The translations under genes were made by a program, and so were the position numbers. From assembly GCA_964007475.1 (NCBI GenBank), contig OZ023273.1, forward strand, positions 44,517,525-44,581,524: a stretch of DNA of 64,000 nt, read 5' to 3'. Source of the DNA: Hybos culiciformis. Taxonomy: Eukaryota > Arthropoda > Insecta > Diptera > Hybotidae. Positions within the stretch are counted from its first letter, which is position 1. Each line of letters begins with the position of its first letter. The notes under the pieces were generated by a model, which searched no databases, had not been told where the DNA came from, and saw only the letters and a program-made list of their open reading frames with translations. Shown piece after piece: positions 25,919 through 36,888 of the stretch.

Positions 25919-27236
25919 GTCTAGAATTCTTAGCTGCAAGTGAATATTTACTCAGTTTTATTTGCAGAAATTCACTTGCTTTGCATGCCTACATTTAAAT
26001 TTTATGTGCTTACACTTGAGCAAGCAAGTTGGTCACTATTTGTCGTTGATTCAAGTAAAGCATTATATTTGATACTGCCATACATGCAAATAAAGTAATG
26101 TTTTTCATTCTATTTTTATAATAGAAATATAAAAAAAAAACAATTTAAATTTTGTAATTTTTTCAATTAATAACAAAAAAGAAAATTATTTATCATTTTT
26201 AATAAAATTAATTTTCTTTTTTGATCCTCATTCATGATGTTTTAATTTTAAATGCCAAATCAGATGAAAAAAATACATTAATTTTTAATTAGCCAGAAAC
26301 TAGACTATTTTGTCCGAAAAAAAGTAAATTCCTCACCAAGGAATTTTTTCAAGAAAGAATTTTGCCCAAAACTTGCTACAAGTGCCAAGTACTTTCAAGC
26401 AAGCATTTACTTGAGGAAATAAAATGTCCAATATCTAAGACTATTTGAATATTTTAGATAGTGTTACGACAGTCTTTGCAATCTAGCAAGTACTTCGCGG
26501 CTTCTTACAAATATTGCAATAAAGAATTAAAATATAAAATTTCTCTATAATACTAATTATTAATGAACTACATTGGTTCTGTCGAAAAACTTTTTGGAAT
26601 GAAAATATTTCAGGTGTATTTTTTGTTAGAGTAATTTTTTTTTTGACATTATTCATATTTATTTAATGATATTTTTTGTCTAGCTCTAGAGATCACTGTG
26701 CTAAATTCTACAAAAACGAAATTAATTTATTAGAATTTCTATTAAATTATCTTATTTTGAAGCATATCTTTTGGTAATTTTTATTTTTTGATAAAAATTT
26801 AAAAATAAATAATCATCAAAATATTTACGAGTAAAACGATTATAAAAATATTATTATATGGTTGGTTGGCAAATATTTTCGCAATAAAATATAGGATTAA
26901 ATTAAAATAAATTATCATTACTTTATCATTTTTTTTTATATATATAAATTATTTTATTTTATTTTTAATTTTTTAGTATATATTATTCATATGAAATATG
27001 TTATTTAATTCTACTTTTGCAGAAAAGAATAAAAACCAAGTAATTTTATTTGTATTTTAAAATCTACAAATTATTTTTTGTAGTTTATATGAATGTAATT
27101 AGAAGTGGTTTTTTTTTCTTTGATCTGGTATATGAAACAAAGGTGAAGTCGAAATAATTTCAATGAAATTATAGTATTGGAATTCTTTTATCTGGAAATA
27201 ATTTATCTGATATTTAAGTCAAGTACATACATAATG
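25919..27236. other. AT-rich stretch with a small hairpin and CAAGT-rich words
   Basis: GCAAGTGAAT at 25936-25945 pairs with ATTCACTTGC at 25970-25979. Variants of CAAGT/ACTTG recur about ten times up to 26510, mostly near 25930-26060 and 26370-26480. The meaning is unclear. The rest is AT-rich filler. Confidence 0.4.
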
Positions 27237-27420
27237 CACTGAAAAACAGATAGCTTCTGTATATTTGGTTCAAATCGACCGATTGGATGTCGTTAGCAAA
27301 ATTTGCTGTTTGTCATAGCAAGAAAAAATAGCTAAATATATCTGTTATAGCAATATATATAACTTTATAGTTGGTTTTTATAGCCGATTTTCTAAGGAGT
27401 TTTTTTTTTGCTTTCCAGTG
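27237..27420 (+). mobile_element. CACTG-ended MITE (184 bp)
   Basis: The element starts CACTGAAAAACAG at 27237 and ends CTTTCCAGTG at 27420, giving short inverted ends of the CACTGRAA type. Internally, TTCAAATCGACCGATTGGAT and GGATGTCGTTAGCAAAATTT (near 27269-27305) match, in reverse complement, the right part of 29452-30167. The inner CAACTATAA/TTATAGTTG word is also shared. No target-site duplication could be assigned. It is a short internally deleted relative of the 29.45-kb element. Confidence 0.65.
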
Positions 27421-27737
27421 CGGTATCTACGTTTAGCATTTTATATGCAAATTGCTAGTTTCATAAAGTTTATTTTGTGTTTACAGTCAGAGTTCGAAAA
27501 AATATATTTGTGGAATTAGACGCTTATTGATAAAATTTTAAGACTCTTTTTCTTTTTTCTTTCTTTTTCCTATATGAAAAACACTTTTATTTTCTTATTT
27601 TTCTCCGCTAAATATACATTTTTTTTGGGTTAATGTTGTAGTAAATTTTATCAAATATTCTGCGGAATTTTATACTGCATATTTTTCATATGTGTATTCA
27701 ATATTAAAATTTAGTTTAAAGTAATTTTTTTTTTTAG

Positions 27738-27827
27738 CATCGTAGTGTTGAAATCCAATATTCTATACAGAACCTCAAATACAAATCGACGAAATATCCA
27801 GGCGAACGCAGAATCGCCTTATTTAAA
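27738..27827 (+). other. Candidate exon behind a strong acceptor
   Basis: A run of 11 T followed by AG ends at 27737, a strong acceptor-like tract. The next 90 bases are exactly 30 open codons (H-R-S-V-E-I-Q-Y-S-I-Q-N-L-K-Y-K and onward) with clearly elevated GC and a K-Y-P-G-E-R-R-I-A stretch. They end at AAA|GTAAAA, a weak donor. The frame stays open to about 27912. The composition contrast is the main argument. The weak donor and lack of recognisable homology keep this speculative; an old transposon fragment is an alternative. Confidence 0.25.
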
Positions 27828-29451
27828 GTAAAACAATTCACAATAACAAATCATTTGCTGAAAATAAATAGTTTACTATTTTTCATTTGTATATTCAATT
27901 TTCAAATTTAAAATGATAAAGTATCACAATAAACAACAAAAAGAACGTTAAAATGAAATAATCAATTAATAAAAAATTGTTATGTTTATTACACTAACAT
28001 AAAAATCATCATAATGACACAAATATATGTATTCTGTTGGTAAACTTTTTAGCCTAATTTTCATTCATTTTTTTGTTCCTTCATTAAAAACTAATTTTTG
28101 GAAGTTCCCGTTAAAATATAAATATAAGTATATTTTTTTTACATAATATGATGCATCCCAAAAGCAGTTAATCATAAAAAAAAATTCATAAAAATCACTA
28201 AAATTCATTTTACTCAACGAACACAAAAAAAGAAACCCTAATTAAGGCGAAAAATTTTCAATAATTTCATTAAACAAAAATTAGAAACTAACAAAAGAAC
28301 ATCTCATTTTCAATTTTTAAAATGCAGAAAATTATTTTTTATATCCCTTTTTTATGTTTCGTTTTTTTTTTTTAACTTAAGAAAAAGAAGATTTTTAATT
28401 CGATTCGCGAACTTCTTTAATGATCATCATTATTTTGTTTTTATCAAAACAAAAAAAAAATTTATACATATAATTTTTTTCCTTTTTAGTTTTCTTCTTT
28501 CAATATAATTTAAAGAAGATCTTCAAAGGTGCAACCTGCCACTCAGAAAGAAAATAAAATAAAAAATAATAAAAAAAAAAAAACTAAAATTCGTGCAAAA
28601 CTTTTGAAATCTTCCCCATAATGTTCGACTACTTTGCTTTAGAAGAAGAAAAATAATCTTTCTTCCTCGTTTGATCATTTAAAAAAAATAAAAATATGTA
28701 CAGCAACACAACAACAAAAAATAGCTTAAAACATTATTTCAAGTTGTAATTTAAGATGAAATGAAAGAAATTACATCCCAGTATTAAATTTTATGCTTCC
28801 AGCTATTCAATGAAAATGATTTGAGCCGCAAAAATTTTTAGTTTTTTTTTTATTTTTTTTTTAATAAAATATCATTAGGCTAAATCTTTCTTAATAACAA
28901 TTTTTAACTTATTTGAATTTCATTGAAAATCATTGCAAAAAAAAAAAATAATAATAAAAATCTATGTTTTATGATATGATACACATTTGTAAAATTTATG
29001 TTAAAATTTTGAGCTGCGGTGAATCTTTAATCTAATTAGTAACGAGCGTAGATATGTAAGCGCTAACACATAATAATAATATTTAAAAGTTTTACAATGT
29101 TCTCAAAAAACTTATTGAAAAAATCAACTATTTACCTATTATGCCTTGAATTTCGTCTAGCGCATCCCTTGATGACAAAAAACCTCAAATTTTAAAAAAT
29201 ACCTATTCGTGCTTTGTTTGTTATTTATTACCAAATTCTTAAATAGAAAAAAATTGTTGATACTAATTTAACATCTAACTATGCTTACTTATTACTATTA
29301 ATAATTAAAGAACTTTTAGCAACACGTAAAAAATACAGTTTCAGTACAGAAGTAGTATTACGTACGTTGTTATAGCTATATTTTTCAAGTCCGTACTTAT
29401 TTATTTTCAACATAACTTTACAAATCTAGTATAAACAGACTAATAATTTCA
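27828..29451. other. AT-rich stretch without recognisable genes
   Basis: Poly-A/T runs at 28355-28375, 28560-28585 and 28835-28865. No paired splice sites, repeats or domains stand out. Confidence 0.45.
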
Positions 29452-30167
29452 CACTGAAAAAAAACTAGTTGGAAAATCAACTATAACTTTATAACTAAAA
29501 CTGCAATGTAGTACGTGCTCAAAATCTTGCATTTATTATAATAACTCTTCCTAAAATATATAGCTAATTTTCTACCCGAAAATTATATAATTTTTATTGA
29601 TGAAAAATAAACAACAAAAAATATTTTTTTTACTCAAAATGAGTATCTGAAATTTTTGTGACAAATATTGCTATAATATATAATATATCTGGAAAACTAT
29701 TAGCTATCTTTCGGCGCAGTGAAATAAGACCGCGTGAAATCAGGCCGTGATAGGTTTTTTGTTGCGGTCTTATTTAATTTTCGAAAATGAAATAAGACCG
29801 CAAAAAACTCCTCGCGGCCTTATTTCTTTTTTCAAAAATAAAATAAGGCCGCAACAAAAATTCTCGCGGCCTTATTTCATTTTGAAAAATTAAATAAGAC
29901 CGCGACCAAAAAAAAATTTTATCGGAGGCCTAATTTCATTTTTATAAGTAAGGGGAGTATTTTTGTTGCGGTTTTATTTCATTTTTCAAAATGAAATAAG
30001 GCCGCGAGGATATTTGTTGCGATCTAATTTCATTTTTTGGCCCTATTTCCATCCCCCCTATTTTTCCTTGCTACGAACAAATATCAAATTTTGTTAACGA
30101 CATCCACTCGTTCGATTTGAACGAAATACATACCAAAAAATATACAAAAAATATCTCAGTGCAATAA
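29452..30167 (-). mobile_element. CACTG-ended element interrupted by array B
   Basis: CACTGAAAAAAAACTAG at 29452 and ATATCTCAGTG near 30157-30167 form CACTGA-type inverted ends. The right arm (30061-30167) is the reverse complement of the left part of the 27.24-kb MITE, and the left arm matches that MITE's right end more loosely. Homology is broken between about 29706 and 30060 by the GCCGC-core array. This is therefore an older MITE into which another repeat inserted. No transposase sequence is visible. Confidence 0.65.
29706..30060. repeat. Array of alternating GCCGC-containing 13-bp cores (locus B)
   Basis: Thirteen copies of a core near GAAATAAGRCCGC were counted. Six are forward (29721, 29736, 29789, 29840, 29891, 29993) and seven reversed (29764, 29814, 29866, 29924, 29968, 30019, 30039). 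Neighbouring cores mostly face each other, so the strand can fold into a chain of hairpins. The insertion borders can be read because the array interrupts a CACTG-ended element; CTAT occurs at both junctions (29704-29707 and 30058-30061) and may be a target duplication. There is no coding frame. It is related to locus A at 1-260. Confidence 0.75.
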
Positions 30168-31408
30168 TGCTCTCATATACCTTCTAAATTTCTATGGCTA
30201 CAGTTAATTTAGCACACTAAGATCCAAATTAACAATATTTCAACAGTACAAAAATAATTTTCTATTTCATACGATTATTTTAATTTTTATTACAGGATTT
30301 ATAAAATTTAAAATATTTTATTTCTTTATAAAATATCGAAAATGTTGACATTTTCATAGGTTAAAAAAAATTATACTTATATTTGAATATTAATATGTAC
30401 AGTGTAAGGTGAATAAAAATAATAATCTCACTAAAAAGCATAATTTAATGTAATTTTTGTTTTTATTTGTAGTGTTTAGAAGAAAATAAAGTGATTTTCC
30501 ACTTATTTTATTTTCATTTGAAAATGTTTACTTTTTTCAAACTAAATATTTAATAACAAAGAAATAATAAGAAGAATATTAAGTTAAATTCAGAAGACAA
30601 AGTCAGTAGAAAAAGCTTAGAAAAAAAAAAACTATATATTTTTTCAATTTTAATGAACACTTATTTTTTTTTTTTTTTTTCAATTTAATTTTCCGCGCAC
30701 GATCATCATCACTCAGAGACTTTGCTAGGTCGTTTGCATATACTTAGTTTTTTTTTTTATTTTAATATCATTCATCCAGCCAGTGCTATTATTCTTTGAA
30801 AATTAAAAAATAAAAAAATAGTGAAGTGGTCGTGTTTCTTTTTTCACGCATTTTTTAAATTTCAATTGAGGATAAAGCGAAATCCTCAATTATAATGTGT
30901 GCAAATTACAATTTCAACAGCTTTGAAAACACAAAATTTCCATTTTGTTGAATGAAAAAAAAAAAATTATTTTTTTTATTTTTAAAAGAAAACTAATCCA
31001 CTTAAGAAAAATATATTTAAATGTTGAATCTTTTCATATATATATATATAGGTATATTACTTATACAAAGTGTTTTATTTTAAAACAAACTTAAGGATTT
31101 CTATAAACATTATTTCGAGCATTATTTATACACAATAATTATTATGTCAATCAAAGCTTAAACTTAAAAAAATTTTGTCAAAACTTTAAAATTTTACAAG
31201 TAGTACTCAGTCATATTAAAAACATAATTTTTTGTTTGCTATAAAATCAAAAAAAAAAGAAGATATTTCGGCGATGGTGTTTACAAAATTTGGAATAGAC
31301 AAGCCTTATATAAGAAATTTAGATTATTCAAGCTCAGTGTTGTATTTTTTAAGAACGAATCTGAATGGATTTCAAAATATTCCAGACATTTTTCATGGTG
31401 GTGTAAAG
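30168..31408. other. AT-rich stretch; possible promoter-like patch
   Basis: The patch at about 30690-30860 is less AT-rich, with CCGCGCACGATCATCATC near 30692. It could be a promoter or 5' UTR, but no splice donor or frame supports it. The 60-codon open frame at 31232-31414 runs into the hAT terminus and is not convincing as a gene. Confidence 0.35.
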
Positions 31409-32015
31409 CAGTAGTGCCCAAACTACGGCCCGCTAAGCATTTTTATCATGCCCGTTTTGAATTTTATGATTAATACATCGCCTTCAAATTTTCATAAAAT
31501 TATATTTAGTTATAAAAATTAAAAAAAAATATAAAATAAAAGTTTTCTTGTAATTGTTTATAATTATTTTTTATTTCGTACAGTAATTATTCTTAAACAA
31601 GTAAATATATTTTCTTTTTTTAATTTGGCTCCCAAGTAGCAAGGATTACTTTGTATACGCATTCATGCATAATAAGTAATTAGAAAAAGGCTTATTTTTA
31701 AATTTAAGCTTGGATGTCTATTAAATTCAAAGCGACAAGTTATTAGTTTTACAGACTCGAGATACTTTGCCAAAAAATATATATATTGACACATTATAAT
31801 TAACATGTTGTAAAGTGCTTATATTTTTAACTGAATTATAGTGAACTAAAATCACCGCAATGAACAAGAAGCGTAAAATTGACAATCAAATTTTGTTTTT
31901 TTTTAATGTTTTCAATAAATGTTTTTTAAATATGTAGAGCTAGGTTGAAAGATTGATTTTTTTAAAATTTGGCCCCAAAGCCTCTGATGTGACTATAAAA
32001 GATTGGACACCACTG
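31409..32015. mobile_element. Non-autonomous hAT transposon (607 bp) with 8-bp TSD
   Basis: The left end CAGTAGTGCCCAAACTACGG and the reverse complement of the right end (CAGTGGTGTCCAATCTTTTA) form an imperfect inverted repeat of the CAGNGGT..CCAA type familiar from hAT elements. The GGCCCGC and TTGGCCCC words near the two ends are also characteristic. The flanks carry a perfect 8-bp duplication, GTGTAAAG, at 31401-31408 and 32016-32023, the length expected for hAT. The interior is AT-rich and holds no transposase frame. The unmutated target duplication suggests a fairly recent insertion. Confidence 0.9.
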
Positions 32016-32023
32016 GTGTAAAG

Positions 32024-35000
32024 TAACAAAAGAACTTACCTATTTACAATTAATCAAAAATGACGTCAAAAATAGAAGAATATAGAAAACACAGGGGAGA
32101 AATTAATTTTCCTTATCCTATAAGGACGCACTATACTTATTTGCATTGAACATCCTGTAACAAATCTGTAAGATTACAGAAATTATCTTACAGAGATTTT
32201 CAAAGTAGTGAAAAAAAAAAAAAAATAAACAATAAAAAAAAAAACAAGAATTAACATAGGCGTTAAAATCACTTTATGTAATATGTAATATGCAAAAGTT
32301 AAAATATTTTTTTATTATCATCTTTTTTGAAGATTTCTCAAAAGGATTTGAATGAGCTGACAAACATTGAAAGTAAAGTTTTATAAATAAAATAAATAAA
32401 AAAGAAATTTATACCTACATATAAATTTTTATTATTTGCGCATAAATATGTATTTACAATGTTCATATAGTTCCAAAAAAAGTCGTGTTGTTAAGCAGAC
32501 AACAATTTTTTTTTTTTTTTCATTGAAGAAGAAAAAAATAGCAATTCACCTGTTTTATGCAAAGTAAAATTTTTTTCTTTTTAACAAACACCTATTTTTA
32601 AATTTATTTTATTTTGAAAATTAATGAAATTTAAATTTAATTCAAATGTAAATAATACATACTTAACTGAATAATGAAGAAATTAGATAATTTTTTTCTT
32701 CTAATTTTTGGTAAGTTTCACAATATTTTTATTTTATTTTTTTTAAATTAAATATCAAACGCAAACAAGCAATAATATTATTATTGGTTAAATTGGCGGG
32801 ATAATAAAATTGTTTTTCTCATGTTTGATGAAAATGTTTATAATTATAATATAAATTCTAGTAATCTCTTACTTTCATGATAAATGAAAGATATACTGAT
32901 GATTTAAAAAAATAAATAAATAAATAAAGACTTTGCCGTGTAAATAGTATCTAAGTATAATATACGTAAAATTAGTAGCTACATTTTCCTTGTTTTGAAT
33001 CTTCCAGAAAATCATTGTTTCTTTTTTAAGTGGTTTTTGGGGTATAATTTAGATTAAATAAAGCAAAATAGAGCATTGCCGCAGCTTTAATTTCTGTATA
33101 TCTCTTACTATGTATATTGTATTGGTCAAAACGAACTAGCGGATTTAATATTTTTTATAATAGGTATATTGTATTAAAAATTTTTTTATGAATATAAACT
33201 ACTCCAAAAAAAACTATATTATAATAAACTACTATTTTGGAGTGGTAACTTTTGCTACAATTCATTTGCTATTAATTTTGAGACATTAAGTAATAAATGT
33301 AAAATTTCGAGCACATATTTCCAGAAAATAAAGCAGTTTTTATTTATAATCTTTTTGCTGTATTTTGTATCTGATTTTTCAAAGAGTTCATTTTTGAGAG
33401 TATGTTATGTATTGGTTTGTTATGCTCTCGATTATTGTTATGATCAATATCTCAAATACTTCCAGATACGTTCTTTTCGTATATTGAATTATAGTTAAAA
33501 AATGAAGTTATTCTTGTTAATAAATTATTTTCTACTCATTTGAAATTATTTCATTTAATAAGCGCTTTTAAAACTTTTGCTTTTAATTCTAATAAAACTA
33601 ATTTGAATAATTAAAAGTTATGTAAATTTAAACATTTTTAATTGAATCCGCCGATACAATAAAAGTTTTTTTTTATTGTATTTAAAATTAATTGAAGTCC
33701 TATATTTAAAAAAAAAAGATAACTTTAGCAAAACAATTTTTTAATTTAATGTCAAAACTCTAAGTTATATAGTTGACTTATTTTATAAACATATGTATTG
33801 TAATAAATATATTTCATGTCGGACATTGTGCAATTTATTTGTATATTTTTTTAATGCTAATTATTAATAAATATAGCTATTTAAATAAATTATTGGTAAT
33901 TTTATAACAAAAACAACAATTTTTTTTATAGAATTAGGTTAGGAAGATGACAATAAATTTTTTTCTTATTTTTTCTTTAATAATTTAATAATATGAAATT
34001 GATTGAACTTCAAAAAACCGAACAGTGCAGATTTAATCCTGAAGCGCATCATTCTTTGGAGAAATAAACTTCAGCTTCCGAAAAAAAAAATATTTCGAAA
34101 TAGATTATAAAATTTTATTCCATAATACTCAAATATTTCAAAATTGACTTTTATTATTATATTATGGAACAAAACATAAGATACTATTTACCATACAATG
34201 TTAAAAAGAAATATAATAATGATTATGTTATATACATACATACCTCAAAAAAAATTTAAATTAATATTTAAGTTAATATTTTCAGTTTTATAAGCTGAAA
34301 ACAAAATGACAAAAACATATTTAATTTTATTTGTAAAAAAACAATTAGTGTTGACATAAGCATAATTTTGCGATTACTTATGATAATTATAATGTGTATT
34401 CAAAAAAAAAAAAAAAAACAAATCCGTAAGTGTAAGTTACTAAAATTTAAAATAAGACATTTAAATTTTTTTACTGCTTTCATTCAAGTTAAGAAGAATG
34501 ACACATTATATTTATATTGGACATAATTTTCTTTTTTAATCCGTATACTCTCGTTTAAAATTTTTTTGATATTTTTTAAGATTGTTAAAATTTCAAGAAA
34601 ATTATTTATTATAATATTTACAATTAGTTTTTATTTAAGTAAATTTTATTAAAATGTACTTATTTAAATAAGTATAATATTATTATTAAATTTAGTTAAG
34701 GATGGACAAGTGAAAAAATGTTGATAACCTACCTACCTAAAATTATTTTTGAAACTTTTTTGTTATATTTGCAATGTGTCAGGACAGATATCGAAAAATG
34801 AACAAAATTCTTTGTAATAAATATTTTCTCTTTTTAAACAATGTATATACAATCTCTTACACAATATATGGTCTACAATAAAGTTAAATTACTATATATT
34901 ATATATAGTTATTATAATCTGACGACTTTTACAAATAAAAAAGTTTTTGAAACTCCGTTTTTGCAGTTAATGAAACAGTTTAAGATAAGTCACTGCTAAA

Positions 35001-36800
35001 ATATATTTTCGAAGTGTAAATACTTACATTAACATAAATATTATACAAAAAAAAAATATCTAAAGTTTTAAAATTACTGAAAGCGAGACTAAAACTCTTC
35101 AGTTTTCATTTAATCTGATTACCATAAAAATTTCTTGATACAGTCATATAATGTGAATGAAAGTTTTATATAAAATTTCATGGTTTGTCCATCGAAATTC
35201 AAGACTCAAATAAAATATTTAAAAAAAAATTTCAGTTTTAAGTCATTAAATTCAACAACTACAGATTAACATTATAGGTACTATTCTATGTGTTGTACAT
35301 ATAAATACATTCATTATTTGGAATCGTACTAGATATTGCACTCAAAAGTGTTTTCATAATATTTTCAACTATGAAGGGATTTTTTTTGTTTTTAAATTTA
35401 ATTTAAATATATATTTATTATTATTGCATGTACAAGTTTTTAATCAGTGATTGAAAACCTTGTATTATATTATATTCTTCTAAATATAAGTATTTTTTTT
35501 TATGCTTAGGATGATGAACTGTGAACTGATGTACTTAATGGAAATTGAATCAAATTCTTGCAATATCTATTTTTAGAATATTGCAAATAAAATTTCGATT
35601 TATATACCTAGTATTTTTTGCTTATTTTTTACCGACTCTTTTGACTCAAACCAGTAAGAAAATTCATTGGACTCTATATGACACTTAATTTCAATTTTTT
35701 TTTTTTATCAATAAGGATTAATCAACATATTACCGATTTCAATTAAAAAATATATATTTTCATTGGTTCTGCCTTAAATTCGGTCTACTTTGAAGTTCTT
35801 TGACTTGAATAATTTTAGTACCGATAAAAATTATTAAATTTTATAGATTCCCATTATTATTAGAATATAATTATCTTAAAAAACTATTATTAATAATCCG
35901 TAAAAAAAATTTTAAAAAATTTAATTTTTAAATACTTGTAAAGAGTGTAACAAAAAAAAATACAATTTCTTATCCAGACATTAATTGCTATTCAGGAAAT
36001 ATTCATTTAAAAAAGGTATCCAATCTCATAATAAAAACAAAAAAAAATTGTTATGTGAAATGTGATTTCGTGTCTTTTTAGTTAACGAATCTTCAAAAAA
36101 AAAAATAAAAAATTGAACATATTTTCTGAAAACTAAGTATAAAATGGGAAAAAAATAATTTTGCAGAATTTTATCTATTTTTTAATCATTTTTTTTTTTT
36201 TTGCTGTATAAAAAAATTATGATGGTTTCATGCATCTATAGGAAGTCCTTTCATACTAACTTTCCTGTTTCGAAATTAACTCTGTATATAAAATTGAAGA
36301 GATATATACATATTATGTATTTGTATATATATTTTTCAGATAATTTACTAAAGTGATTCTCATAAAGTTCTATTTTATAGCCAGGTGCAATTTGTTTGGT
36401 GAAATTAGAAATAAAGACAAGACGAACGAACAAAGGTTAAAGATAATTTCATTAAGAAAAATTAAAAAAAAAAAGAAAAAAAAAACTTAAGAATAAAAAA
36501 AATTTTTAAAATCAATCTGAGGTCATAATTTATGCTTCAGGGATATTTTAAATTATTTGTATGCGAATTTGAATTGAAAATTTTACTTTACAACAACTAT
36601 TTTATGTGAATCTAATTTTAAAATAAATTACATGTTTGCAATTTTAGGTTTAATTTTTATGTACATTCATTCTTTAGTCAGTTTTTAAAGGATCACAAAT
36701 TATTTTATAACATTCATTATTATTTTCTGCGATATCGAGGCTGAATTCAATATTATAAAATTGGGTGTGAGGCGCAAACACAGCAACAATTAGATTGAGT
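32024..36800. other. AT-rich stretch without recognisable genes
   Basis: An (AAAT)4 run near 32907-32925 and an inverted ACTCCAAAA/TTTTGGAGT pair at about 33201-33243 are the only structured items. A patch at 34010-34085 is open for about 26 codons with higher GC, but has no splice support. The minus-strand open frame at 36251-36433 is AT-driven and not called. Confidence 0.4.
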
Positions 36801-36888
36801 CATTGATTAAGAATACACAAAGATGGTTAGCTTCTTACAACATTATAATATTGTATGAAGCTATAAATCTTTGTATTCTTAATCAATG
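36801..36888. repeat. 88-nt nearly perfect hairpin
   Basis: The 5' arm begins CATTGATTAAGAATACA at 36801. The reverse complement of the 3' arm ending at 36888 begins with the same 17 bases. After a 2-base bulge the arms continue to pair (AAGAT, TAGCTTC, TACAA) to about 40 positions with roughly five mismatches, around a terminal loop of fewer than 15 bases. The size and bulge pattern are compatible with an animal microRNA precursor. Equally, this may be a tiny palindromic MITE. No second copy was noticed in the window and no target duplication is evident. Confidence 0.7.
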
